A stretch of DNA of 64,000 nucleotides from Trinickia soli (lineage in GTDB: Bacteria > Pseudomonadota > Gammaproteobacteria > Burkholderiales > Burkholderiaceae), in NCBI RefSeq assembly GCF_002879855.1, contig NZ_PNYB01000002.1, forward strand, positions 1 to 64,000, given 5' to 3'. Of this stretch, positions 53,359 to 62,645 are shown piece by piece. Below the pieces are notes generated by a model. It was not told the DNA's origin, did not search any database, and saw only the letters and a list, made by a program, of their open reading frames with translations. Numbering within the stretch: position 1 is the first letter of the stretch; each line of letters opens with the position of its first letter. Both the position numbers and the translations under genes were made by a program.

Positions 53359-55113
53359 TCAACGTTTGTGTTTGGGGCGCCGGTGTCGTTCTACTGTCGG
53401 CGCGGGACGGTTGACACGCACGTACAGACGGAAGCGTTCGTCGCGGTCAGCCGCACGGCGGCCTTCCCAGACGAGTTTCCATGCATAGTTCAGCATCGGG
53501 CTCGGCGCGCTGAAATCGGCGGCATCCTGCCGTAGCAGCACGTCGCAGTCCTCGTTGAACGAAAACTGCATATCGGCGAAATAAGCGAACGAAGCAAGCT
53601 GCGCATCGCCCAGCCGTACCGGGGAGATACAGAGGTAGTCGTCGGGCAGGTGTTCGGCGATTTGCAACGCGACGTCGCGATAAGTCCGGCTGTAGTTGAC
53701 CATCGGCAGCCAAAGCGTCATCAACAACACCCACATCAACGTCGTGCCGGCGCTCGATAAGACGACGCTGCGCCAAAGCACCTTGGGGTGCCGCGCGATG
53801 CGCCAGCGCACGAGCGCGAGCCAGCAAACCGTCGCCGCGATCGCACAGAGCACCGATGGGATGCTCAGGTGCGGCACGAAGCCGGGGATCAGACGGGCCA
53901 GATTGCGTGCGAGAGGATGGGGGAAGCCCGTTTGCGCCGCCAGCCAAACGAGCCAGACGAAGATGCTCAGAATCGAAAAGCTGAGCACGGCGAACCAATC
54001 GAACGCGTTGATCGCGCCGCGCTTGAGCGTCGGCAGTGCGAACGCGGCCAGTGTCGCGAGGGGCGGCAACAGCAGAATATAGAGCCGATTCGTTTGATGG
54101 CTTTGCAGCACCGCCAGCACGAGCAGCGGGATGGCAACGAACACGGGAATGGCGACGTGCGGCTTGCGGCGTAGCCCGCCCCAACTGACCCAGGCCCAAA
54201 GCGCGAGCGGCCAGGCCGGCCACGTGAATAGCGGAAGATTCTTGAACGCATACAGCCAGACATGCCCGGACGGCGCCGTGAATCGGTTGATGCTGCCGTT
54301 GACCCATTGCTCGAGGAACCAGGGGGCGTCGTCGGGATAAACGTGCAGGATGACGAGCGGCCACGCGAGCGAAAGCGCGACCGCGAGCGGTAGCCCGAGC
54401 AAGGGCAGCCAGACCGAGCGGATCTCGGAGACGACGCTGAGCATGACGATGGTGCTGGCAACGAGCGCCAGCACGAGCAACGGATTGGCCGACAACGCGA
54501 GCAGGCCGATCGCGAGCGCCCACCACAAGGCGCCTTGCACCGGTTTGTCGATGCCACGCACGAAGGCGTAGCCGAGCATCGCGACGCCCATGAACTGCGA
54601 GAGCTGCGGCGTGGATTCGTGCCCGCGTTCGGCAAGACCGAAGCAGGCGACGAGAATCAGCAAGGCGCCGTCGGCGAGCGTGCGCCCGTAATCGCGCGGC
54701 TCGGGTTCGCCCCCGAAGGCGTACTTGAACGGTTGAACTTCCGCGCGCCGACCCAGCAGATACGCTGCGTACCAGACAAACGCGCAGGTCGCGCAAAAGA
54801 GGATGCCGGTGGCGAGCCGCGAGGCGTCGGCCGCGTCGACCCAGGGCGCGAGCGCGCGGATCGAGATGGCGCCCAACCAGTAACCGAATGGGCCGTCGTC
54901 GGTAATGAATTTGCCGACGAGATTCGGGAGCAGCCAGTCGTGCGTATCGCCGCCGGCCATGGTCCACATGACGCCGAATCCCGCGGCGTCTTCATTCTTC
55001 CACGGGTCCCGGCCGAAGAGCCCGAACGCCGCGTAGACGATACATAGCGTGAGCAACAGCCAGCGCGGCAGCGCGCGCGTGGCGGAGGCGGTAAGGCGGA
55101 CGACAGGTCTCAT
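53359..55113 (-). CDS. ArnT-like membrane glycosyltransferase
   Basis: A 584-residue GT39/GT83-related integral membrane protein with 11-13 helices. The first periplasmic loop has DPWKNEDAAGFGVMWTMAGG, comparable to the acidic motif of ArnT/PMT enzymes but not identical. The C-terminal periplasmic region includes YLCISPVRLGDAQLASFAYF and two cysteines. It probably moves a sugar from a polyprenyl carrier to lipid A, glycan or protein. It is distinct from arnT in the arn operon and may have a different sugar donor. Upstream of the MATE gene, likely co-transcribed. Confidence 0.8.
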   Translation of the reverse strand: MRPVVRLTASATRALPRWLLLTLCIVYAAFGLFGRDPWKNEDAAGFGVMWTMAGGDTHDWLLPNLVGKFITDDGPFGYWLGAISIRALAPWVDAADASRLATGILFCATCAFVWYAAYLLGRRAEVQPFKYAFGGEPEPRDYGRTLADGALLILVACFGLAERGHESTPQLSQFMGVAMLGYAFVRGIDKPVQGALWWALAIGLLALSANPLLVLALVASTIVMLSVVSEIRSVWLPLLGLPLAVALSLAWPLVILHVYPDDAPWFLEQWVNGSINRFTAPSGHVWLYAFKNLPLFTWPAWPLALWAWVSWGGLRRKPHVAIPVFVAIPLLVLAVLQSHQTNRLYILLLPPLATLAAFALPTLKRGAINAFDWFAVLSFSILSIFVWLVWLAAQTGFPHPLARNLARLIPGFVPHLSIPSVLCAIAATVCWLALVRWRIARHPKVLWRSVVLSSAGTTLMWVLLMTLWLPMVNYSRTYRDVALQIAEHLPDDYLCISPVRLGDAQLASFAYFADMQFSFNEDCDVLLRQDAADFSAPSPMLNYAWKLVWEGRRAADRDERFRLYVRVNRPAPTVERHRRPKHKR

Positions 55114-55245
55114 GCAGGCGGAGCAGCTCTCGGACGGCGGTTGTCATGCTGATGGGGCGGGCGCCTCGGCGCGCGCGATCCGGCATTGTAGTCGCGCGCC
55201 GTGCCGCCTGCCATGTGTTGCGCACGCGCGCCGCTGGCGCCAATG

Positions 55246-55268
55246 AAAAAGGGCAGCCGAAGCTGCCC
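55246..55268 (-). terminator. Intrinsic terminator of rpmE2
   Basis: GGGCAGC/GCTGCCC (55251-55257 and 55262-55268) form a stem followed on the minus strand by five T residues (complement of 55246-55250), about 55 bases after the L31 stop. Confidence 0.85.
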
Positions 55269-55321
55269 TTTGACTCGGTCCGGCGCGAGGGCCGGGCGCA
55301 TGTGCGTGTTTCGGCTGCGAC

Positions 55322-55585
55322 TTACTTCGCCGCCTTGCCGCCGGCGCGAGCACCGAACTTCTTGTTGAACTTTTCGACGCGGCCGGCCGTGTCCATGATC
55401 TTTTGCTGGCCCGTGTAGAACGGGTGCGATTCCGACGAAACTTCGATCTTCGCGAGCGGGTAGGTCTTGCCGTTGTGTTCGACCGTTTCGCGCGTTTGGA
55501 TCGTGGAGCGCGTCACGAACATGAAGCCGTTCGACAGATCGTGGAAAACGACTTCGCGGTAATCGGGGTGAATGCCTTCTTTCAT
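55322..55585 (-). CDS. rpmE2: 50S ribosomal protein L31 type B
   Basis: An 87-residue L31 starting [20 protein letters not shown] at 55585. It lacks the CXXC zinc motif of the ordinary L31 and has the type B tail ([31 protein letters not shown]). In other bacteria the zinc-free form replaces the zinc form when zinc is scarce; here it may be the only L31 nearby. The longer open frame to 55693 has no family match. Confidence 0.95.
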   Translation of the reverse strand: MKEGIHPDYREVVFHDLSNGFMFVTRSTIQTRETVEHNGKTYPLAKIEVSSESHPFYTGQQKIMDTAGRVEKFNKKFGARAGGKAAK

Positions 55586-55797
55586 GATGTTTCCTTTAGT
55601 CTGGCGGTAGCCAACCCACGCTGCATCGCCACAGAGCGCCGCTCTGAGGAGAGCGAACTGACGGCGAGCCGAAAGCGCGAGCCACTTGCCCAAGGTCGAA
55701 AAACGGCGATTATGCCAGAAAATCAGTTGGTTGACGAATTATTGCATCGCCGCTGGCGGGCAGCGTGGCCCTTGGAGCGGGCGCGCCCGGCCTGCGC

Positions 55798-56628
55798 TCA
55801 CGCGCCGGCGAGGACGCCCGTGCGCGCCGGGTCCTGGCGGTAATAGCGCGCGAGCAGCCGATAGAGTTCGGGGTATTCCGCCTCGAATGCCTGCGGTTGA
55901 ACGAACAGCGCTTCGCTGCACACGGCGAAAAACTCGGACGGGTGATCGGCGGCATAGGGATCGATCAGCGATTCGCGCTCGAAGCGCGCCCATCGGCGCC
56001 GCGGAACGGCGTCGACGCGTGCGCAGAATGCGTCGTAGGCATGATCGAACACATCGGCCCAATGTTGCGCGTCGAGCGGAGCGTGCCACCGACGAAAGAG
56101 GGGCGGATGACCGTCCGCTTCGCCACCAAGCATATCGATCTTGTGGGCGAACTCGTGAATCACGACGTTGTAGGCATCGCGCCCGTCGGTCAGTTGCGCG
56201 TCTTCCCAGGACAAGATGACGGGACCGCCTTCCCACGCTTCGCCGCTTGCATCGTGTTCGACTTCATGCACGACGCCGTCTTCGTCTTCGACCGTCTTGC
56301 GGATGATGAACTCGCCGGGGTAGACGATCACGCCCACCCAGCCGCGATAGAGATCGAGGCTCAGATTCAGGACGGGCAGGCAGGCCTGCGCCGCGATCCC
56401 GACGACAATTTCGTCGGTCAACTCGAGGCCGCGGGCCGTCGAGAATTCCTTTTGCGCGATGAACAGGCTTGTCGTCTCACGCAGCCGCGCGAGATCGGCG
56501 GGACCGAGCTGAGCGAGAAAAGGCAGGCGCTCGAGCGTGGCTTGCCACAGCGCATCGTCGATGGCGTGCTCGCGCAGCGCACGTTCGCGACGGCGCGAGT
56601 CGAGCCAGCGCGTGAACCTAGTGAGCAT
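55798..56628 (-). CDS. mtfA: MtfA-family zinc peptidase
   Basis: A 276-residue protein with the gluzincin-like motif NVVIHEFAHKIDMLGGEADG (His/Glu/His zinc ligands, about residue 150-160). DPYAADHPSEFFAVCSEALF carries the distal Glu ligand. MtfA binds the glucose repressor Mlc in E. coli and has aminopeptidase activity. The Burkholderia partner is not known. Preceded by rho on the same strand with about 65 bases between. Confidence 0.9.
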   Translation of the reverse strand: MLTRFTRWLDSRRRERALREHAIDDALWQATLERLPFLAQLGPADLARLRETTSLFIAQKEFSTARGLELTDEIVVGIAAQACLPVLNLSLDLYRGWVGVIVYPGEFIIRKTVEDEDGVVHEVEHDASGEAWEGGPVILSWEDAQLTDGRDAYNVVIHEFAHKIDMLGGEADGHPPLFRRWHAPLDAQHWADVFDHAYDAFCARVDAVPRRRWARFERESLIDPYAADHPSEFFAVCSEALFVQPQAFEAEYPELYRLLARYYRQDPARTGVLAGA

Positions 56629-56692
56629 CGGTGGAGAGGCTGTCGTCGATGAGCGCCGCCTTCGTGACTCGAAGAAAGCGGCGCCTGAAACC

Positions 56693-57955
56693 TTAGCCGC
56701 CGCGGCGCATCATATCGAAGAACTCGGAGTTGCTCTTCGTCTGGCGAACCTTGTCAAGCAAGAACTCCATCGCTTCGACTTCATCCATGTCGTGGATGAA
56801 TTTGCGCAACACCCAGACCTTTTGAAGGATCTCGGGCTTGATCAACAGTTCTTCGCGGCGCGTGCCGGACTTGTTCAGGTTGATCGACGGGTACACGCGC
56901 TTTTCGGCGAGGCGACGTTCGAGGTGCACTTCCATATTGCCCGTGCCCTTGAACTCTTCGTAGATGACATCGTCCATGCGGCTGCCAGTTTCGATGAGCG
57001 CAGTGCCGATGATCGTCAGCGAGCCGCCTTCCTCGATGTTGCGCGCCGCACCGAAGAAGCGTTTCGGACGTTGCAGCGCGTTCGCATCGACACCACCCGT
57101 GAGCACCTTGCCCGAAGCAGGGATGACCGTGTTGTACGCGCGGGCGAGACGCGTGATCGAGTCGAGCAGAATGACGACGTCGTGCTTCATCTCGACGAGT
57201 CGCTTCGCTTTCTCGATGACCATTTCGGCCACCTGGACGTGACGCGTCGCGGGTTCGTCGAACGTGGAGGCGATGACTTCGCCGGCCACCGATCGCTGCA
57301 TCTCCGTCACTTCTTCGGGGCGCTCGTCGATGAGCAGCACGAACAGGACGACATCGGGGTGGTTCTGCTTGATCGCGTGCGCGATGTGCTGAAGCATGAC
57401 GGTCTTACCCGACTTCGGCGACGCCACGAGCAACCCGCGCTGGCCTTTGCCGATGGGCGCAATCATATCGATGATGCGGCCCGTGACGTTCTCCTCGCCG
57501 CGCATTTCGCGCTCGAGCAGAAGCGGCTTGTTCGGATGCAACGGCGTGAGGTTCTCGAACATGATCTTATGTTTCGAGGCCTCGGGAGGCTGACCGTTGA
57601 CTTTGTCGACCTTCACGAGTGCGAAGTAGCGCTCGCCATCCTTCGGCGTGCGGACCTCGCCTTCGATCGTGTCGCCCGTGTGCAAATTGAAACGCCGGAT
57701 TTGCGAGGGGCTGATGTAGATGTCGTCCGTGCTCGCGAGGTACGACATTTCCGGCGAACGCAGGAAACCGAAGCCGTCGGGCAGTACCTCGAGCGTGCCG
57801 TCGCCGAATATGGTTTCGCCGGTTTTGGCGCGCTTCTTGAGGATGGCGAACATCAGCTCTTGCTTGCGCAGACGATTCGCGCTTTCGATCTCGAGGCCAT
57901 TCGCCATCTCGATCAATTGAGACACGTGCTGAGACTTAAGCTCGGATAAATGCAT
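56693..57955 (-). CDS. rho: Transcription termination factor Rho
   Basis: A 420-residue hexameric RNA helicase. [20 protein letters not shown] begins the N-domain; the RNA-binding cold-shock fold holds [20 protein letters not shown]. Walker A is [18 protein letters not shown] (about 176), the Q/R loops include [20 protein letters not shown], and [20 protein letters not shown] ends it. Terminates non-translated RNAs. Located just after trxA, as in many Proteobacteria. Confidence 0.98.
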   Translation of the reverse strand: MHLSELKSQHVSQLIEMANGLEIESANRLRKQELMFAILKKRAKTGETIFGDGTLEVLPDGFGFLRSPEMSYLASTDDIYISPSQIRRFNLHTGDTIEGEVRTPKDGERYFALVKVDKVNGQPPEASKHKIMFENLTPLHPNKPLLLEREMRGEENVTGRIIDMIAPIGKGQRGLLVASPKSGKTVMLQHIAHAIKQNHPDVVLFVLLIDERPEEVTEMQRSVAGEVIASTFDEPATRHVQVAEMVIEKAKRLVEMKHDVVILLDSITRLARAYNTVIPASGKVLTGGVDANALQRPKRFFGAARNIEEGGSLTIIGTALIETGSRMDDVIYEEFKGTGNMEVHLERRLAEKRVYPSINLNKSGTRREELLIKPEILQKVWVLRKFIHDMDEVEAMEFLLDKVRQTKSNSEFFDMMRRGG

Positions 57956-58097
57956 ACAGGAATCCCGCCGGGGAGAAGATGCGACGAAAAGAAATATGGG
58001 AGGAGAGTTGAGCGGAACCGCTCAGGGACTTATACGTCTTGAAGTCTTATGATTGTAGCATAGCACAGGCCAGCACCCGTTCAGACGGACGCTGTGC

Positions 58098-58141
58098 CGC
58101 GCGCCAAGCCTGTTGCCCAGTTGCAACAGGCTTGGCGCGCG
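58098..58141. repeat. 19-bp hairpin between trxA and rho
   Basis: GCGCGCCAAGCCTGTTGC (58099-58116) and GCAACAGGCTTGGCGCGC (58123-58140) are exact reverse complements with a six-base loop; one more C-G pair extends the stem. It begins 5 bases after the trxA stop. There is no T run on the minus strand, so it is not a typical intrinsic terminator. It may stabilise the trxA 3' end or affect rho read-through. Confidence 0.85.
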
Positions 58142-58145
58142 CCGA

Positions 58146-58472
58146 TTACAGATGGCTGTCGAGGAACGCCGTCAATTGCGACTTCGACAACGCGCCGACC
58201 TTCTGCGCCGCGACCGCGCCGTTCTTGAACAGGATCAGCGTGGGGATGCCGCGCACGCCGAATTTCGCCGGCGTCGCTTGGTGCTCGTCCACATTGATCT
58301 TCGCGATCTGCAGGCGATCGCCGTAATCCTTCGCGACTTCATCGAGGATCGGGGCGATCATTTTGCACGGGCCGCACCATTCGGCCCAAAAATCGAGAAG
58401 CACGGGCTTGTCGGACTTCACCACGTCCTGTTCGAACGATGCGTCGCTGATGTGCTTGATTTGTTCGCTCAT
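58146..58472 (-). CDS. trxA: Thioredoxin 1
   Basis: A 108-residue thioredoxin starting [20 protein letters not shown] at 58472. The redox motif is WCGPC at residues 32-36 ([16 protein letters not shown]), with the cis-proline in [12 protein letters not shown]. It reduces ribonucleotide reductase, peroxiredoxins (such as Bcp here) and other disulfides in the cytoplasm. The 342-base gap upstream to the 4.5S RNA gene shows no other gene. Confidence 0.98.
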   Translation of the reverse strand: MSEQIKHISDASFEQDVVKSDKPVLLDFWAEWCGPCKMIAPILDEVAKDYGDRLQIAKINVDEHQATPAKFGVRGIPTLILFKNGAVAAQKVGALSKSQLTAFLDSHL

Positions 58473-58814
58473 GTAAAAGTACCTCTTCGGGTTCGAGGCC
58501 CGCGTCTGAAATTGCTCGCCACGATACACCAAAACGGGAGATCGTTCCGAGCGCGCGCGACCGGCCGGGTATACCTGGAAACGGGAACGGCGCTGGCTTT
58601 GGCCGGAAAGCTCGCGGGCCATTCGATGCCAGGGCTCGCGATTGCGGGTCGTCTGCTTGTCATATTAGCCCAAATTGCTATGCCTCGTGCAAACCGATAG
58701 CGCTGATACGAGCGCGGCCACACGCGGGCGTCGCCACGCTCGATAGCACGCAGACTGCGAGAAAAACGTGGGTGCCTGTCGCGCGCCGCGTGAACCGATG
58801 ATAGAATGCGACGT

Positions 58815-58910
58815 GACGGGCCTCCTCGCATGGAGGGGCGGTCAACCTGGTCAGGTCGGGAACGAAGCAGCCACAGCCGTTTTCCACCAGTGCCGAGGGT
58901 CAGGCTCGTC
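58815..58910 (+). ncRNA. ffs: 4.5S RNA (bacterial SRP RNA)
   Basis: The diagnostic apical domain GTCAGGTCGGGAACGAAGCAG (split here as GTCAGGTC, GGGAACGAAGCAGCC) lies at about 58850-58873 and closely matches the E. coli Ffh-binding loop. Outer halves CGGGCCT (58817-58823) and AGGCTCG (58902-58908) pair to form the long hairpin. It works with Ffh to target membrane proteins. It precedes dnaX, the usual order in Burkholderia. Confidence 0.95.
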
Positions 58911-59075
58911 ACCTTCGCTTTCCTTCTCAGTTCTTCCTTTTCTCTTCCTTCGTATTTCCCCGCGCATCTGCCCTGGTGTTTCCCCTGGTATTTCGCCGTC
59001 ATCGGCCGTTTTGATGTGCGTTGTTCCGCGCGCATCGTTGCATTGGCGCCGCATCGTTGCTGATACAATTTCGCG

Positions 59076-61388
59076 ATGACCTATCAAGTTCTCGCACGCA
59101 AGTGGCGACCGAGGGATTTCGCTTCGCTCGTCGGACAGGAACACGTCGTTCGCGCGCTCACGCATGCGCTCGATGGCGCGCGTCTGCACCATGCGTATCT
59201 GTTCACCGGAACGCGCGGTGTCGGCAAAACAACGTTGTCGCGCATTTTTGCCAAAGCACTCAATTGCGAGACAGGGATTACAGCCACGCCGTGCGGCGTC
59301 TGCCGCGCATGCCGCGAGATCGATGAAGGGCGTTTCGTCGATTATGTGGAGATGGACGCGGCGAGCAACCGGGGTGTCGACGAGATGGCCGCGTTGCTCG
59401 AGCGCGCGGTCTACGCGCCGGTCGATGCGCGCTTCAAGGTCTATATGATCGACGAAGTGCATATGCTGACGAACCACGCCTTCAACGCGATGCTGAAGAC
59501 GCTGGAAGAACCGCCGCCGCACGTCAAATTCATCCTTGCCACCACCGACCCGCAAAAAATCCCTGTCACGGTGCTTTCGCGCTGTCTGCAATTCAATTTG
59601 AAGCAGATGCCGGCCGGCCATATCGTCGGTCATCTCGAAAGGATTCTCGCGGCAGAGCAGATCGCTTTCGAGCCCCAGGCGCTGCGGCTGCTCGCGCGCG
59701 CAGCCGAGGGCAGCATGCGCGATGCGCTCTCGCTGACCGATCAGGCGATCGCCTATTCGGCCAATCAGGTTACCGAGGAGGCCGTGCGCGGCATGCTCGG
59801 CGCGCTCGACCAAAGTTACCTGGTCCGCTTGCTCGATGCGATCGTCGCCGGGGATGGCGCGCTGGTGTTGTCCGTCGCCGATGAGATGGCGTTGCGCAGC
59901 CTTTCTTTTTCCACTGCGCTGCAAGATCTCGCGAGCCTGCTCCACCGCGTGGCCTGGGCGCAGTTCGCCCCCGCATCGGTGCTCGACGAATGGCCAGAGG
60001 CGGGTGATCTGCGGCGTTTTGCGCAGGCGCTCGAGCCCGAGCAGGTGCAGTTGTTCTACCAGATCGCGACGCTTGGGCGCGCCGAGCTCGGGCTGGCGCC
60101 AGACGAGTACGCTGGCTTTACGATGACGCTGCTGCGCATGCTGGCGTTTGAGCCCGCGCTGCCGCCGGGGTCGGGGCCCGCAGGGCCGACGCAGAAAAGC
60201 GGGGGACCCGCGAGTGCATCGAATGCCGGCGCCGGTCGCCGCAGCGCCGTCATGGCGCAGGGCAGTTCAGGCGGCGCCGCGCAAAACGTCGGCGCAGTAC
60301 CGACGCCGCGCGCCGCACCGCGCGGCGTTGACGTCGGCGTCGGTCAGCCCGCTGCCGACGTTTCCGCTGCGTTCGAGCGGCAGGAAAGGGTGACGACCCT
60401 CGCAGCCGCCGCCATCGACACTACGCCAACCGCATCGCCCGACGTTTCCCGAACCGGCGCGTCGCCCGCGCAGCGCGCTGCCGAGCCGCAAGCTGCGCAG
60501 GAGCAGGAGCAGGAGCAGGAGCCACCGAAGCCGGACGTCGAAGGGCGCCCGCATATGGGCGGGGCAAGCGCCGCACTCGACGTCCTGCGCAACGCAGGCT
60601 TGCGCGTATCGACGGATCGCGGCCGGACGGCGGCCACGTCGGCAGCGCCCGCGCCCACGCCGGTCAAAGCAGCGCCGCCGCGTACGCCTGTCGTCGTGCC
60701 CACGCCGCGTCCCCGCAGGCCGGAGGCGCAGCCGCCGCAACCCGACCGGTCTGCGTCGTCCGGCGCGTCGGCCGTGCCGGCTCCGTGGGACGACATGCCA
60801 CCGCTCGACGACTATCCGCCGCCGTCATCGGAAGACGACTATTTCGCCGGTCCGCCGGACGACGGCTTCGTTCCCGTGTTCGGGGCGGGGCCTGACGACG
60901 TGCGCATCGATGCGTCGGCTGTGCCGACCACGCCGGCCGTCGATTTGAGCAAGCTGCCGCCGCCGATCGCGCTCGACGCCGTCGGCTTTGCCGGCGACTG
61001 GCCGGCGCTGGCCGTGAGCCTGGGTCTCACAGGTGTCGCGCATCAGCTCGCGTTCAACAGCGAATTGACGGAACTCGACGGCGAGGTGCTGGTGCTGAGT
61101 GTGCCGGTGCCGCAGTATGCGGACGCCACGCAGGTCGCGAAGCTGAAGGGCGCGCTCGCCGAACGGCTTGGCAAAGCCCTCGACGTTCGCGTCACGGTCG
61201 GGCCGGCGCGCCGCACTGCGGCCGTGCTCGAGGCCGCCGCGCGTGCCGAGCGCCAACGTGAGGCCGAGCGCGAAATCGGCGCCGATCCCTTTGTGCAATC
61301 GCTGATTCGCGACTTTGGCGCGAGTATCGTGCCGGGCTCGGTGAAGCCGATCGCGCCCGATATCGACGCCGGCGCCGGCGCGCATTAA
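59076..61388 (+). CDS. dnaX: DNA polymerase III subunit tau/gamma
   Basis: A 770-residue clamp-loader ATPase. MTYQVLARKWRPRDFASLVG opens it. Walker A is FTGTRGVGKTTLSRIFAKAL (about 45), the zinc site is CETGITATPCGVCRAC, and the sensor SRC motif is VLSRCLQFNLKQM. A long Pro/Ala linker (about 365-600) includes a GAGCAG-type repeat giving EQEQEQEQE. The C-terminal tau domain (after about 625) binds the polymerase core. No clear heptameric slippery site for gamma was found by eye. Confidence 0.97.
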   Translation: MTYQVLARKWRPRDFASLVGQEHVVRALTHALDGARLHHAYLFTGTRGVGKTTLSRIFAKALNCETGITATPCGVCRACREIDEGRFVDYVEMDAASNRGVDEMAALLERAVYAPVDARFKVYMIDEVHMLTNHAFNAMLKTLEEPPPHVKFILATTDPQKIPVTVLSRCLQFNLKQMPAGHIVGHLERILAAEQIAFEPQALRLLARAAEGSMRDALSLTDQAIAYSANQVTEEAVRGMLGALDQSYLVRLLDAIVAGDGALVLSVADEMALRSLSFSTALQDLASLLHRVAWAQFAPASVLDEWPEAGDLRRFAQALEPEQVQLFYQIATLGRAELGLAPDEYAGFTMTLLRMLAFEPALPPGSGPAGPTQKSGGPASASNAGAGRRSAVMAQGSSGGAAQNVGAVPTPRAAPRGVDVGVGQPAADVSAAFERQERVTTLAAAAIDTTPTASPDVSRTGASPAQRAAEPQAAQEQEQEQEPPKPDVEGRPHMGGASAALDVLRNAGLRVSTDRGRTAATSAAPAPTPVKAAPPRTPVVVPTPRPRRPEAQPPQPDRSASSGASAVPAPWDDMPPLDDYPPPSSEDDYFAGPPDDGFVPVFGAGPDDVRIDASAVPTTPAVDLSKLPPPIALDAVGFAGDWPALAVSLGLTGVAHQLAFNSELTELDGEVLVLSVPVPQYADATQVAKLKGALAERLGKALDVRVTVGPARRTAAVLEAAARAERQREAEREIGADPFVQSLIRDFGASIVPGSVKPIAPDIDAGAGAH

Positions 61389-61521
61389 GGCCGCCACACG
61401 GCACGCCGAGGCAGCGCCTCCCGACGAACGATAGAACGCTCTTCCAAACAACCCATTGGCGGCATCGCATCGATGCGAGGCGCCGCACACGCAACGACCA
61501 TACGATCGAAGGAGCATATCC

Positions 61522-61848
61522 ATGATGAAAGGCCAACTCGCCGGGCTGATGAAGCAGGCCCAGCAGATGCAGGAAAACATGAAGAAGATGCAGGAGCAGC
61601 TCGCGCAGATCGAGGTCGAAGGCCAATCCGGCGCCGGCCTCGTGAAGGTGACGATGACCTGCAAGAACGACGTGCGTCGCGTGTCGATCGACCCGAGTCT
61701 GCTCGCCGACGACAAAGAGATGCTCGAAGATCTCGTCGCGGCGGCATTCAACGACGCCGTGCGCAAAGCGGAAGCGACGGCGCAGGAGAAGATGAGCGGC
61801 ATGACCTCGGGCTTGCCGTTGCCTCCCGGTTTCAAGCTGCCGTTCTGA
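61522..61848 (+). CDS. ybaB: Nucleoid-associated protein YbaB/EbfC
   Basis: A 108-residue DNA-binding protein: [20 protein letters not shown], then [20 protein letters not shown] and a C-terminal [12 protein letters not shown]. Helical hairpins form a tweezer-like dimer. It sits between dnaX and recR, as in E. coli and most Proteobacteria. AAGGAG is found about 13 bases before the ATG at 61522. Confidence 0.96.
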   Translation: MMKGQLAGLMKQAQQMQENMKKMQEQLAQIEVEGQSGAGLVKVTMTCKNDVRRVSIDPSLLADDKEMLEDLVAAAFNDAVRKAEATAQEKMSGMTSGLPLPPGFKLPF

Positions 61849-61932
61849 TCGGTTGAACCGGAGCCGATGCCCGAAGGAAGGCGCCCCAGAACAGTCCGTG
61901 GGGCGCAGCTTTCAGGGCGCGTACCGACTGAC

Positions 61933-62529
61933 ATGAAACAGCCTTCCGCTCTCGTTGCGCTCGTCGAAGCGCTGCGCGCACTGCCCGGTGTCGGACCCAA
62001 GTCCGCACAGCGCATGGCTTATCACCTGATGCAACACGATCGGGAGGGAGCCGAGCGCCTCGGCCGGGCACTGCTGTTCGCGACGGAGCATCTGCGGCAT
62101 TGCGAAAAGTGCAATACGTTCACCGAGGCGCGCATCTGCGATGTCTGCGGCGACGAGTCGCGCGACCCGACGCTGCTGTGCGTGGTCGAGACGCCTGCCG
62201 ATCAGATCATGCTCGAGCAGACGCTGACCTATCGAGGTCTGTACTTCGTCCTGATGGGGCGCCTGAGTCCGCTCGACGGCATCGGCCCGAAGGAAATCCA
62301 CTTCGACCGGCTGGTCAAACGGGCTTCGGACGGCGTCGTCAAGGAAGTCGTGCTCGCGACGAATTTCACGAATGAAGGCGAGGCAACGGCGCACTATCTC
62401 GCGCAAACGCTCAAGGCGCGCGGACTCTCGGTCACGAGGCTGGCTCGCGGCGTCCCGGTGGGGGGCGAGCTCGAGTACGTCGACGCCGGCACGATTGCAC
62501 GCGCCGTGCTCGACCGGCGCGCGTTATAG
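61933..62529 (+). CDS. recR: Recombination protein RecR
   Basis: A 198-residue protein of the RecFOR pathway. [20 protein letters not shown] is the helix-hairpin-helix; the zinc finger is [16 protein letters not shown] (about residues 57-72); the Toprim domain follows ([20 protein letters not shown]). [19 protein letters not shown] closes it. With RecO it loads RecA on gapped DNA. The ATG at 61933 matches the usual N-terminus. Confidence 0.97.
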   Translation: MKQPSALVALVEALRALPGVGPKSAQRMAYHLMQHDREGAERLGRALLFATEHLRHCEKCNTFTEARICDVCGDESRDPTLLCVVETPADQIMLEQTLTYRGLYFVLMGRLSPLDGIGPKEIHFDRLVKRASDGVVKEVVLATNFTNEGEATAHYLAQTLKARGLSVTRLARGVPVGGELEYVDAGTIARAVLDRRAL

Positions 62530-62645
62530 CGGCTTGCTTCCTTGCATCAGTCGTCGCTTTCGTTGGCTGCGGCCAAGAGCAGACGCATCGTTGCCGGGAT
62601 GCAGGCTGGCTGTCCCCGAAGGATCTGGAAAAGGAGAAGATCGAC

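Noticed and set aside
60490-60525. GAGCAG repeat in dnaX as a programmed frameshift signal
   Set aside because: It lacks an A-rich heptamer and simply encodes Glu-Gln repeats in the linker.
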